DNA from: Jeongeupia chitinilytica
GTDB lineage: Bacteria > Pseudomonadota > Gammaproteobacteria > Burkholderiales > Chitinibacteraceae
Assembly (NCBI RefSeq): GCF_014652315.1
Contig: NZ_BMYO01000010.1
Coordinates: 62,001 to 126,000, forward strand
Direction: 5' to 3'
Length of the DNA: 64,000 nucleotides
Part shown: piece by piece, positions 32,326-41,209 of the stretch
How positions within the stretch are numbered: position 1 is the stretch's first letter
Layout: each line of letters starts with the position of its first letter
Notes under the pieces: generated by a model
Seen by the model: only the letters and a program-made list of their open reading frames with translations
The model's database searches: none
What the model was told of the DNA's origin: nothing
Position numbers and translations under genes: made by a program

Positions 32326-33936
32326 TCAGAGCCGGAAACGGGCCACCGAGTTTTTCAGCTCCACCGACAGCGCCTCGAGCGCCTGGACGTTGCGGTTGGC
32401 CGCGGCGACCGAATCGGCCGACGACTCGACCATGTTGGCAATGCGTTCGACATTGCTGGCCACGCTGGCGCTGGCAACGCTCTGCTCGGCCGTGGCGTTG
32501 GCCACATCGCGGATCTTGCCCAGCGTCGATGCCGAACCGGCGCTGATCTCGCGCAGCGCTTCGGCGGCCTGACCGGCCAGCTCGACACCGCGCGCCACCT
32601 GCGGCTTGACCTCGTCCATGCTGTGGACCACCGAACCGGTATCGGCCTGGATCGCCTGTGTCATGGCGGCAATCTCGCCGGTGGCCTGCGTCGTGCGCTC
32701 GGCCAGCTTGCGCACTTCGTCCGCCACCACCGCGAAGCCGCGTCCCTGCTCGCCGGCGCGCGCGGCCTCGATCGCGGCGTTCAGCGCCAGCAGGTTGGTC
32801 TGGTCGGCGATGTCCTTGATCACGGCGGCGATGCCGTCGATCTCGCGCGAGCGCTCGACCAGACCGGCAATCAGCACCGAGGCGTCGCCGATCTGCGTCG
32901 AGACGCGCTGGATTTCGGCCGAGGCGTTGTTGACCAGCGATTCGCCCTTCACGGCCAGCTCGGTCGAACGCGACGAGTTGCCTTCGGTTTCGCGCGCGCT
33001 TTCGGAAATCTGGTCGACGCTGACCGACATCTGCTCGATGGCCGCAGCGGTCGCCGCCGTCGCATCGGACGACTGCCGTGCGGCCTGGTTGATCTGCGTC
33101 ATCTGCCCGGAAAGGCTGACTGCGGCCTGGCCCAGCCCGCTGGCGCCGTGCTGGATGCCTTCGATCATCTGACGCAGGCTGGCCTGCATTGTCGCAACGG
33201 CCCCCAGCAGGCTGTCGACCGCGACCTTGCCGTCGATGCGGCGGCTGAGGTCGCCACCGGCGATCGCCTGTGCCACCTCGGCTGCGTATTCGGGCTCGCC
33301 CCCCAGGCGGCTGTAGATGCGCCGCGACATCATCACCGCAACGGCAATCACGATTGCCAGCACGACCAGTCCGATGATCAGGAAGGCCAGTGCGTAGTGC
33401 CAGTAGGCCCGGTCGATGTCGTCGGTGAACACGCCGAAGCCGACGATCCAGTTCCAGCCGCCGACCTTGATCACGCCGTTGATCTTCGGAACCTCAACGT
33501 CGCTGCCGGGCCGCTTGGTCACGATGTCGGTGTAGCCGAAATCGCCCTTCGACAGCACGTCGAGGTAGGCCTGATGCGTGGTGCGGCCGTCGGGCAGCTT
33601 GGAGCCGAAGTCGACCTTGCCGACCCGCTTGGGGTTCGGGTGAACCAGCATCTTCGCGTCCATGCTGCGCACGAACACGTAGTCGTCGTCCTTGGACAGC
33701 GCCGAGGTCGCCTCGATCGCGCGCGCCTGGGCTTCCTCGCGGCTCAGCTTGCCGCCCTGTTCGAGCGACTGGAAGTGCTGGATCTGGCTGGCCGCCAGAT
33801 CCAGCAGCAGACGGATTTCCGCACGGCGCTCCTGCAGCATGGTCGAACGGATGGTCTGCAGGGCGTACCCGGCGATGATGACGAGGCCGGCGACCGCACA
33901 GACGACGATCAGCCCCAGACGGGTGGACAGTTTCAT
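32326..33936 (-). CDS. methyl-accepting chemotaxis protein with Cache sensor
   Basis: Chemoreceptor of 536 residues. TM1 (about 7-28), a periplasmic single-Cache domain (about 35-180, with DDDYVFVRSMDAKMLVHPNPKRVGK), TM2 (about 185-208), a HAMP linker and a long cytoplasmic coiled coil whose conserved tip is around IADQTNLLALNAAIEAARAG and GRGFAVVADEVRKLAERT. sCache2-type domains commonly bind short organic acids or similar metabolites. No CheW-binding pentapeptide tail is present. It is a stand-alone receptor, and the AT-rich gap 33990-34060 should contain its promoter. Confidence 0.95.
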   Translation of the reverse strand: MKLSTRLGLIVVCAVAGLVIIAGYALQTIRSTMLQERRAEIRLLLDLAASQIQHFQSLEQGGKLSREEAQARAIEATSALSKDDDYVFVRSMDAKMLVHPNPKRVGKVDFGSKLPDGRTTHQAYLDVLSKGDFGYTDIVTKRPGSDVEVPKINGVIKVGGWNWIVGFGVFTDDIDRAYWHYALAFLIIGLVVLAIVIAVAVMMSRRIYSRLGGEPEYAAEVAQAIAGGDLSRRIDGKVAVDSLLGAVATMQASLRQMIEGIQHGASGLGQAAVSLSGQMTQINQAARQSSDATAATAAAIEQMSVSVDQISESARETEGNSSRSTELAVKGESLVNNASAEIQRVSTQIGDASVLIAGLVERSREIDGIAAVIKDIADQTNLLALNAAIEAARAGEQGRGFAVVADEVRKLAERTTQATGEIAAMTQAIQADTGSVVHSMDEVKPQVARGVELAGQAAEALREISAGSASTLGKIRDVANATAEQSVASASVASNVERIANMVESSADSVAAANRNVQALEALSVELKNSVARFRL

Positions 33937-34180
33937 TGCTTTACTCCAGCGCCCCCCTGACGAGGCGGATTGACTTGGTTTGATCTGTTCGTGGCAGATC
34001 GCGGGTCATTTGTATTAGTAATTTGTAATTTACTTACTTACAGGCGGATTATAACCAAGTCCGCGCCGAACCGATGACATCGGCACGGGAAAGCGCCGGA
34101 CGGCTGGCGCAATCCGGCATGGCCGACGCCCCGCACGCTATAAAAACATGACCCTCATGCAGTCAACATAAGGAACAACC

Positions 34181-34528
34181 ATGATCTATCGCGCCAGCTG
34201 TCACTGCGGACGGATCGCACTCGAAATCGATGGCGAGATCGGCCCGGTCATCGACTGCAACTGTTCGATCTGCCAGCGCCGCGGGCACCTGCTGTGGTTC
34301 GTGCCGCTGGACAAGCTCAGGTTGCTGACGCCCGCAGCGGACCTGAGCACGTACACGTTCAACAAGCACGTGATCAAGCACCGCTTCTGTCCGCACTGCG
34401 GCTGCGGCCCGTTCGGCGAAGGCGTCGATCCGGCCGGCCACGCGATCGCCGCGATCAACGTCCGCTGCATCGAAGGCATCGACCTGGCCAGCCTGACGAT
34501 CCGGCCCTACGACGGCCGCAGCAAGTAG
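34181..34528 (+). CDS. GFA family protein (glutathione-dependent formaldehyde-activating/CENP-V fold)
   Basis: Small zinc protein of 115 residues with the GFA cysteine pattern: C7-x-C9, C26-x-C28-x2-C31, and C70-x2-C73-x-C75. These form two zinc sites. Despite the family name, most members have no proven role in formaldehyde metabolism; related proteins act on S-glutathionyl or sulfur compounds. A ribosome site AAGGAA lies 8 bp upstream. Single gene converging on the phospholipase gene, with a GC-rich hairpin between. Confidence 0.9.
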   Translation: MIYRASCHCGRIALEIDGEIGPVIDCNCSICQRRGHLLWFVPLDKLRLLTPAADLSTYTFNKHVIKHRFCPHCGCGPFGEGVDPAGHAIAAINVRCIEGIDLASLTIRPYDGRSK

Positions 34529-34551
34529 CCCGCTCCGCTGCGCCATGAACG

Positions 34552-34578
34552 GCAACGCCCCGCATTGCGGGGCGTTGC
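34552..34578. terminator. hairpin between the GFA and phospholipase genes
   Basis: GCAACGCCCCGC-ATT-GCGGGGCGTTGC, a perfect 12-bp stem without T-run, placed where two convergent genes end. Confidence 0.55.
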
Positions 34579-34602
34579 ACACCGGCTTCACTTGACCGGC
34601 AG

Positions 34603-37600
34603 TCAGCAGATGCCGAGGTCCTCCCACGGCCTAGCGCTGCCACTGTTGCGGTCCGGCTGCTCGCCCTGCGTCACCCACTTGGCGCGGTAGTTGCGACCGC
34701 CGTAGCTGGCGCGCTCGCCGGCGGCGTAGGTCGTTGCGCTGACCCACGGCGCAGCGCAGACCGCGGCGTTCAGCGACATCGTCGCAGCCAACGCCTGCGT
34801 GCCGCCACGCAGGCTGGCAATCGGCTGGCCCGACGCGGCGATGGCCTTGATCTCGTCGATGCCCAGTGCCCGTGTCCACACCGCGACGTCGTCGAAGCCC
34901 AGCGCAAAGCGTTCGGCCGGATAGCGGCTGTAGTAGTCGCCGCGCGCATCCTCGTTCAGCGCCCAGCGGCCGTAGCCCGGGACGATGTTGCCGGTGACGT
35001 TGCCGAAGCCGAGCACGGTTTCGCGCACGTCGGTGGCGGACTGGCTGGCGTAGCAGCGCATCGTTTTAGCGCTCTTGTCGACGCAGATTGCCACGTAGCA
35101 CCAGGTGTCGAGTGGCATCGCCAGATAGCCGTCGGCGCGGTTGGTGCCGTCGCCGATGTTGAACTTGAAGCGCCCGTCGCCCGAGCCGCCGATCGAGATG
35201 CCGGCGTTCTTGCCGGTCGCCCAGTCCTTGTTGGCGACGATGCTGGTCATGTTCGTGCCCATGCCCGACGGCATCCTCACCCAGAAGCCCAGCGTGAATG
35301 CGTTGCTGGCCGCGCTGACGTCGTACGGCAGGAAGGCCGCAGCGGCCTGCAGCGCATCGAGGCGGATGCCATTGCCGTACTGCGACGCCGGATACGTTGC
35401 CGTGCCGGCAATCGTCGCCGTGCCGGCCGCAACGTCGTCGCTGCCGTCGGCGTCGAAGCGGTGATAATGCGCCAGCCCGGTCAGCAGCGCACTGCTCCAG
35501 GCCGACGGAGCCGGTGTCGGTGCGGTGCGCAGGCTGTCGATCGGCTGGCCGGCCGAGGCGATCGCCTGGATGTCGCTCGCCGCCAGCACGCGGTTCCATA
35601 CCGCCATGTCGTCGAAGGCCAGCAGGTAGCGCTCGGTCGGGAAGCGGCTGTAGTAGTCGCCGCGACCGTCCTCGTTCAGCGCCCAGCGGTTGTAGCCCGG
35701 CACGATGTTGCCGGTGACGTTGCTGTAGCTCACCGTCGTCGTCGACACCGTGCCGGCTGCGTTGCTGGCGTAGCAGACCAGTTTCTTGTTGGCGGTATCG
35801 AGCGCGAGCGCCATATAGACCCACGCACCGGTGACCATGGCGATGTAGCCGTCGGCGCGGTTGGTGCCGTCGCCGATGTTGAACTTGAAGCGCCCGTCGG
35901 ACGTGGTGCCGATCGAGATGCCGGCATTCTTGCCGGTCGCCCAGTCCTTGTTGGCCATCACGCTGGTTTCGGTCGTCATGCCGGCCGGCATCTTCACCCA
36001 GAAACCGAGCGTGAAGCTGGCCGGCCCCTTGGCCATGTCGAACGGCAGGAAGGCGGCGGCGGCCTGCTTGGCGTCGAGCGTCAGCGCCGAGCCGAACTTG
36101 CCGGCCGCGTCGTAGGTGACCGGACCGACCGTGCCCAGCGCCGAGCCGCCGACGTCGTCAGACCCGGTGCTTTCCAGCCGGTAGTAATGCGTCATGCCGC
36201 TCAGCAGCGCGGCGGTGAAGCCGGCCCCCGGTGCCGGCGTGGGCACCGGGCTGGGCGCCGGGGTCGGTGCGGGGCTGACGCCCGGTATCGCCACGCGGCC
36301 CGGGAAGGTCATGCTGTTGCCGCCCTCGATGTGGCCGCAGTACTCGTAGACGAAGACGTTGCCGGTGTCGCCGCCGACCAGCAGCATGAAATCGTACCAG
36401 TTGCTGCGCGTCGCCAGATTGAGCGTCAGGCTGGCGTTGGCGGCGATGGTTTGCGGCGCGCGCGCGCCGGCAAGATAGTCGTCGACGTTGACGGTGATCG
36501 CCACCGGCGCACGGTTCTGGATCGTGATGGTGACGACGCCACCGGCCGGGTTCGGCGTCACGTTCACCTGCGGATACGCCCCGCCCTGCCATGCGGTCGG
36601 CAGCACGTTGCCCGCAAAGCGGCGGTAGAAACTGTTCGGGCCGTGCACGGCCAGATCGAAGCGGCCGGAAGCAACCGCGCTGGCGTCGAACACCAGGGTC
36701 TGCGCGCTGCTGCCGACGGTGGCGAACACCGGCGCGAACGTCAGCGTACCGTAGCCGTGGATGTCGAACGCTGCCGACTGGGTGCCACCGTTGCTCAAGG
36801 TCAGCGTGATCTTCTTCGTTGCCGGGTCGACCGCAGCGTCGACATTCGGCTGCACCGCCACCGGTCGCAACGGCCGCGCGCCACCGTTCTCGATGTTCGG
36901 CGCGGCGACTTCGCCGTTCGGCTGCGCCGCCGGCAGGTTGGCGCACGCGAACGCCGCATCGCTGGCCAGATTCGCGGTGTTCGGCAAGGTCGACGGGAAG
37001 CCGTAACCGCTGGCGACGAAGTCGAAACCGTCCATCAGATCGCCGCAGACGCTGCGGCGCCACGCGCTGATGTTCGGTTCCTGCACGCCGGTAAAGCGCT
37101 CGAGGAAACGGATCGTCGAGGTGTGGTCGCTGGCCTGACTGTGCACCCAGCCGCCGACGCTCCACGGCGAGATCAGCCAGGTCGGAATCCGGTGGCCGAG
37201 GCCGAGCGGGTAACCGCCGCTCCACTCGTTGGTCGTGCCCGCCGGCGGAATCGGCGGCACCACGTGGTCGAAAATGCCGCCGTTTTCGTCATAGGTGTAG
37301 ATGAACACCGTCTTGGCCCACACCGCCGGGTTGCTGGCGAGCGCGTCGAGGAAGATCTTGGCGTAATCGCCGCCACCGTTCGGGCTCGAGTTCGGGTGTT
37401 CGGACAGCGCCGCCGGCGCGATGATCCAGCTCACTGCCGGCAGCGCGTCGTTGGCGACGTCCTGCGCGAACTGGGTGCGGGCGAGGCGCGTCATGCCGCG
37501 CTTGTAGAGGTTCGAGGTCGTCGCGGCGTTCTTGAAGTTGGCGAACCACGCCAGCGCGTTGTCGTCGTAATTGTCGGCCTCCTGGTACATCTTCCACGAG

Positions 37601-38241
37601 ATGCCGGCCGCTTCGAGCCGCTCGGCATAGGTCGTCCAGGTGAACGGCTTGGATTCGTCGTTGTTCATCGACGCACCGTTGCCCCACAGCCCGGCGCCGT
37701 TGCTGCCCGACATCAGGAACAGCCGGTTCGGATTGGTGCTGGTGTCGGCCGAACAGAAATAGTGGTCACAGGTGGTGAAGGCGTCGGACAGCGCGTAGTG
37801 GAACGGGATATCGGCGCGGCTGTAGTACGCCATGCCGTAATTGCCCTTGTTCGGGATCCACTTGTCCATCGTGCCGCCGTTGAACGCCTGCCGGCCGGTT
37901 GCCCAGTCGTGGGCCACGTCAACCATGCACTGGCCGTTGGTAGTGGCGCTGTTGAGCCGGAACGGCCAGATCGCCTGGCCCGCGGCGCTTTTCTGTGCAA
38001 ACACGCTGCTGCCGTCGGGCAGGCGCAGCGGATGCGGATCGTTGTAGCCGCGCACGCCGTTGAGCGTGCCGAGGTAGTGGTCGAACGAGCGGTTTTCCTG
38101 GCTCAGGATCACCACGTGCGCCACCGAGGACAGGCTGCCGCCCGACGGCGTGCCGGCGGCCAGCACCTTCTGCAGGCTGAGCGGCAGCGCGCCCAGCGCA
38201 GCGCCGACCCCGCCGTACTTGAGGAAGTTGCGACGATTCAT
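34603..38241 (-). CDS. Tat-exported phospholipase C with two LamG repeats and a chitin-binding domain
   Basis: Secreted phosphoesterase of 1212 residues. It starts with a twin-arginine signal (RRNFLKYGG at 3-11). The phospholipase C/acid phosphatase domain (about 38-440) has SQENRSFDHYLGT (E49, N50) and TYDENGGIFDHVVP (D318, E319, D325, H326). Two bacterial PLC C-terminal beta domains follow (about 470-650). Next come a Pro/Ala/Thr linker (about 655-675), two LamG/concanavalin-like domains (about 680-905 and 920-1145, repeat period 240 residues) and a C-terminal CBM5/12-like module (about 1160-1212) with the AWxxxxxYxxGxxVxY-like VSATTYAAGERASYGGRNYRAKW pattern. Ordinary PlcN/PlcH proteins end near residue 700, so the last 500 residues are an addition. 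The ribosome site is GGAGAGAG. Confidence 0.88.
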   Translation of the reverse strand: MNRRNFLKYGGVGAALGALPLSLQKVLAAGTPSGGSLSSVAHVVILSQENRSFDHYLGTLNGVRGYNDPHPLRLPDGSSVFAQKSAAGQAIWPFRLNSATTNGQCMVDVAHDWATGRQAFNGGTMDKWIPNKGNYGMAYYSRADIPFHYALSDAFTTCDHYFCSADTSTNPNRLFLMSGSNGAGLWGNGASMNNDESKPFTWTTYAERLEAAGISWKMYQEADNYDDNALAWFANFKNAATTSNLYKRGMTRLARTQFAQDVANDALPAVSWIIAPAALSEHPNSSPNGGGDYAKIFLDALASNPAVWAKTVFIYTYDENGGIFDHVVPPIPPAGTTNEWSGGYPLGLGHRIPTWLISPWSVGGWVHSQASDHTSTIRFLERFTGVQEPNISAWRRSVCGDLMDGFDFVASGYGFPSTLPNTANLASDAAFACANLPAAQPNGEVAAPNIENGGARPLRPVAVQPNVDAAVDPATKKITLTLSNGGTQSAAFDIHGYGTLTFAPVFATVGSSAQTLVFDASAVASGRFDLAVHGPNSFYRRFAGNVLPTAWQGGAYPQVNVTPNPAGGVVTITIQNRAPVAITVNVDDYLAGARAPQTIAANASLTLNLATRSNWYDFMLLVGGDTGNVFVYEYCGHIEGGNSMTFPGRVAIPGVSPAPTPAPSPVPTPAPGAGFTAALLSGMTHYYRLESTGSDDVGGSALGTVGPVTYDAAGKFGSALTLDAKQAAAAFLPFDMAKGPASFTLGFWVKMPAGMTTETSVMANKDWATGKNAGISIGTTSDGRFKFNIGDGTNRADGYIAMVTGAWVYMALALDTANKKLVCYASNAAGTVSTTTVSYSNVTGNIVPGYNRWALNEDGRGDYYSRFPTERYLLAFDDMAVWNRVLAASDIQAIASAGQPIDSLRTAPTPAPSAWSSALLTGLAHYHRFDADGSDDVAAGTATIAGTATYPASQYGNGIRLDALQAAAAFLPYDVSAASNAFTLGFWVRMPSGMGTNMTSIVANKDWATGKNAGISIGGSGDGRFKFNIGDGTNRADGYLAMPLDTWCYVAICVDKSAKTMRCYASQSATDVRETVLGFGNVTGNIVPGYGRWALNEDARGDYYSRYPAERFALGFDDVAVWTRALGIDEIKAIAASGQPIASLRGGTQALAATMSLNAAVCAAPWVSATTYAAGERASYGGRNYRAKWVTQGEQPDRNSGSARPWEDLGIC
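34783..36222 (-). repeat. tandem 720-bp LamG-coding repeat
   Basis: The two LamG-coding units lie exactly 720 bp apart in phase. A 54-bp stretch is identical at 35126-35179 and 35846-35899, and other blocks (for example GATGTTGCCGGTGACGTTG at 34983 and 35703) also match. DNA-level identity implies a fairly recent duplication or ongoing gene conversion within the gene. Confidence 0.85.
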
Positions 38242-38440
38242 CTCTCTCTCCGTTGTTGTGTCGCCCCCTCTAACGGGAGGCAGCGCACTGTGCACGGCGA
38301 ATATGAATCGCAGCTTTCCACTTGGTGAATTTGTCACGACATCTAGATGACATGGGGAAACCCGCAGCACGGCACTGGCTGACGGCACTACAATCGGGGC
38401 ATTGCCGGCGCGCCCGGCCGTGGCTCCCGGAGCTTGTTGC

Positions 38441-39151
38441 ATGCTGCAAACGATCACCGCCTTCCTCGGCAACATCCTGCTGGTTGTCGCCGCACTGATG
38501 CCCATCCTGAACCCGCCGGGGCACGCGCCGATCTTCCTGTCGATGACCACGGCGTACAACGAGCAGGAAAAAGCCATCCTCGCCCGCCGCGTCGGCATCT
38601 ACAGCTTCTTCCTGATTCTGGTGAGCATGTTCACCGGCAGCTATGTGCTCGATTTCTTCGAAGTCTCGCTGCCGATCATCCGCGTCGCCGGCGGCCTGCT
38701 GGTCGCTGCCGCGGGCTGGAAACTGCTGTCGGACGAAGGCAAGAACAGCAACCGCAAGCTGGAAGAACAGGCAGTAGCGCTGGAACACAGCAACGAGGAA
38801 CTGCGCTCGCGCGCCTTCTATCCGCTGACCTTCCCGATCACCGTCGGCCCCGGCACCATCACCGTCGCCATCACCCTCGGTGCCGGCCTCAAGGGCCCGG
38901 GCCTGCTGCACCGGCTGGACATGCCGATCGCCAGCATCATCGCCACCGCGCTGGTCGCCTACTCGCTGTACTTCTGCTATCGCTACGCGGAAAAGATCAT
39001 GCGGATGCTGGGCAGCACCGGCACCATCGTCTTCCTGCGGCTCTCGGCCTTCATCCTGTTCTGCCTCGGCGTGCAGATCGTCTGGGACGGTGCGAGCGCG
39101 CTGCTGGCGGATTTTGTTGCGCATTCGGCGCCGGCCTTGCTGAAGCGCTGA
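38441..39151 (+). CDS. MarC family integral membrane protein
   Basis: Inner-membrane protein of 236 residues with six predicted helices. Family marks: ALMPILNPPGHAPIFL in the first helix pair, FYPLTFPITVGPGTITVAITLGA in the middle, and LRLSAFILFCLGVQIVWDG at the end. MarC was once linked to multiple antibiotic resistance but this is not supported; its transport substrate is unknown. ATG 38441 is chosen, with a CCCGGAGC leader. It is divergent from the phospholipase gene; the 199-bp gap holds both promoters. Confidence 0.92.
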   Translation: MLQTITAFLGNILLVVAALMPILNPPGHAPIFLSMTTAYNEQEKAILARRVGIYSFFLILVSMFTGSYVLDFFEVSLPIIRVAGGLLVAAAGWKLLSDEGKNSNRKLEEQAVALEHSNEELRSRAFYPLTFPITVGPGTITVAITLGAGLKGPGLLHRLDMPIASIIATALVAYSLYFCYRYAEKIMRMLGSTGTIVFLRLSAFILFCLGVQIVWDGASALLADFVAHSAPALLKR

Positions 39152-39218
39152 CAAGCCCGTTGGGGGAACACGGCGACTACGCAACACCGGGATGCGGCAG
39201 GCCGGTACTTCACCGGCT

Positions 39219-39599
39219 TCAGCGGACTTGGGAGTCCGCCCGGGTCAGCGCTGCAGTCGCCGTTTTCAGCTGTCGGAGCAAGCAAACGTGCCACAGCACA
39301 TTCCTCATCGCGATCAAACCCGGCAATGCAATGACGATGCTTCCGACCGGATTGCCTCCTTCAAGTGACCGTACCGAAAACAGTACGACTCCGGCGCAGA
39401 GTACGGCGTTGCTCGCCAGGCCGGCCAGGGCTGCAGGATGGCTTGTCGGAAGAGACCGGATGGAAAGGATCGTGGACAGCGCAGCCGCAAAGCCGACGGC
39501 GGCAAACACATAGCCTGGTGCGGCAAAGAAGCCGAACAGCAGCTCGGCGACAAAAACAGCCAGCCAAAACAATGCAAATACAATGTTGATAATCAGCAT
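39219..39599 (-). CDS. hypothetical four-helix membrane protein
   Basis: Unrecognised protein of about 126 residues with four hydrophobic helices (roughly 3-23, 28-48, 52-76 and 79-98) and a short charged tail. The start is uncertain: ATG 39599 begins directly before helix 1, while an upstream TTG at 39653 would add 18 polar residues. It belongs to a run of four small minus-strand genes with lower GC than their surroundings. No function can be assigned. Confidence 0.5.
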   Translation of the reverse strand: MLIINIVFALFWLAVFVAELLFGFFAAPGYVFAAVGFAAALSTILSIRSLPTSHPAALAGLASNAVLCAGVVLFSVRSLEGGNPVGSIVIALPGLIAMRNVLWHVCLLRQLKTATAALTRADSQVR

Positions 39600-39683
39600 G
39601 CGAACCTGCGTGTGGTTTAAACGGGATGAAGTTTGCGGCACAGGTTCGCTCAACCTGTCGCCACAAGGGAAAGCTGGCGTGCT

Positions 39684-40211
39684 TTACTGAAAATCCGGGA
39701 GTTCCGAATTTGGATTCGACTCTCTGACGAATTCAACAACGGCAACAAAAAGAGAAGAGTGGTTTTTCTTGTTCATCGGCGCCACCCGGAAATCCAGCAA
39801 GGTCACGCCACGCGGCGGCCCACCGGACGCGTGAGCGCGAATGGTGATCAGCAACGAATCCACCAGTGCATCCATCGACTGTCTGGACAACCATATGGAA
39901 ACACGCTGGATGTCGGCGACATCGACCTCCTTCCAGCGATGAAAAGTAGAGTAATTGGCGTAGATCAGCTTTTTGGTTTCACGATTCAGCTTGACTCGCT
40001 GAAATCCAACTCCGGCGAAAATCAAGAAACACATGAAAAAGAAGCCGGAATTGAACAGCACCAACCCAATCAGGTCGTGATAAAACGTGCCATACGGATC
40101 ATGGTAAACGTCCCATGAAATCCACACACCAACACCCAGAAACATGAGCGGAAGCAGGAACAAAACACCCCAGCCTGTCGTAAACAGCTGAACCCTTGAG
40201 TCTGAATCCAT
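39684..40211 (-). CDS. hypothetical membrane protein with PH-like cytoplasmic domain
   Basis: Unrecognised protein of 175 residues. Two membrane helices (about 12-32 and 46-68) are followed by a soluble beta-rich domain (about 72-175) beginning KLNRETKKLIYANYSTFHRWKEVDVADIQRVSIWL. This pattern of a hydrophobic hairpin plus an EVDVADIQRV-type strand resembles bacterial PH-like domain proteins, but the match is by eye only. ATG 40211 follows AGGA at 10 nt. Part of the ORFan cluster. Confidence 0.55.
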   Translation of the reverse strand: MDSDSRVQLFTTGWGVLFLLPLMFLGVGVWISWDVYHDPYGTFYHDLIGLVLFNSGFFFMCFLIFAGVGFQRVKLNRETKKLIYANYSTFHRWKEVDVADIQRVSIWLSRQSMDALVDSLLITIRAHASGGPPRGVTLLDFRVAPMNKKNHSSLFVAVVEFVRESNPNSELPDFQ

Positions 40212-40267
40212 CAGAAATGAATCCTGTTTTCCATCAAGCACACCGCGACCAGAAAAACCTGCCAAGC

Positions 40268-40564
40268 CTAGAAGAAATTGAAATACCCTCTCGGGCTGAT
40301 CAGGAGCACCACGGGAATGGCAAGCAATGCACTTCGCCAGTAGGTCGCCAAACTGGTACGCAAGAAGAATACGGCCGCCAGGTAATAGCTCAGCGCGGTC
40401 AGTATGTAGACAACGTAACTTGAGAACAAACCGGCGGCCATGCAGGACCCGTCGCCACAGGAATAATCAATGCGGGGCGTAAAGTAAGAAACGAAGGGCA
40501 TGAGGACGGCAAGACCGAAGAACAAGGCACACATTTTTTTCGGAAAAGAATCCAGAAACTTCAT
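40268..40564 (-). CDS. hypothetical small membrane protein (98 residues)
   Basis: Unrecognised. Three hydrophobic segments (about 12-30, 44-66 and 74-90); two cysteines in YSCGDGSCMAAG lie in the loop after helix 1, on the predicted periplasmic side, and could form a disulfide. It is separated by 56 bp from the next gene and by 79 bp from the exported protein gene upstream. No function can be assigned. Confidence 0.55.
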   Translation of the reverse strand: MKFLDSFPKKMCALFFGLAVLMPFVSYFTPRIDYSCGDGSCMAAGLFSSYVVYILTALSYYLAAVFFLRTSLATYWRSALLAIPVVLLISPRGYFNFF

Positions 40565-40643
40565 ATCGACCCCCTAATAATCCCCATAAAAAACAGGACG
40601 AGCTTGATCACTCACACCAACCTCACCCCATGCGCAGAGAAAT

Positions 40644-40973
40644 TCAATTACCGTAGTACATACGAACCGCCTTCTGCACAGCACCATTGCTTTTGTATTT
40701 TTTCTTCATGACCGTCACCTCCCCATCAACCGAGTCACACTTCAACTTTCTCATTTCCTGTTTGACCTCTCTGTCACGCTGCGAGTCATCGCCATTCAAC
40801 TCGCCTGTAAAATGCGAACAGGTTACCCCTCTGTCGAGCATTTTTGCTGCATCAACAGGCAGGGTTTTGAGTACCTTGTCGTAGTCATTCCAAATATCCG
40901 CCTCCGTGTTGGCAAACGACGGAACAGCCCCACTCAGAAAAAGCACAACAGGAATCAACACGAATTTGAACAT
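40644..40973 (-). CDS. hypothetical exported protein (109 residues)
   Basis: Signal peptide (about 1-21, VPSFA-N), then a small soluble domain with two cysteines in GVTCSHFTGELNG and RKLKCDSVDGE that probably pair. The spacing of Asp/Glu residues and the GD-S-RD-E segment are reminiscent of periplasmic lysozyme-inhibitor-like or SH3-like small proteins, but I cannot name a family. First gene of the low-GC ORFan cluster; ATG 40973 is chosen for the signal peptide. Confidence 0.6.
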   Translation of the reverse strand: MFKFVLIPVVLFLSGAVPSFANTEADIWNDYDKVLKTLPVDAAKMLDRGVTCSHFTGELNGDDSQRDREVKQEMRKLKCDSVDGEVTVMKKKYKSNGAVQKAVRMYYGN

Positions 40974-41163
40974 GGATAAAATCCGAACCCGATGGGAATC
41001 AACAGCGAACGGCAGACTGGGTAATGACGTGAAGTGACGATCCGCCACCACTCTGAGATAGAGCAATGTTGAATTTTGTCAGAATAGAAAATAGCTTTCA
41101 AGCATCATACACAAAACAAACAATCAAATAAATTCGGCGATTGTTATCGATCGTCACAAACGC

Positions 41164-41189
41164 AAAAAAGCCCACCATTCGGTGGGCTT
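41164..41189 (-). terminator. intrinsic terminator of dsbC
   Basis: On the minus strand AAGCCCACC-GAAT-GGTGGGCTTTTTTG, 20 bp beyond the dsbC stop. Confidence 0.9.
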
Positions 41190-41209
41190 CTTCGTTGCGG
41201 CCGTTGCGC

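Noticed and set aside
35461..38328. 955-codon plus-strand frame opposite the phospholipase gene
   Set aside because: Antisense shadow; the opposite strand carries the clear catalytic domain and Tat signal.
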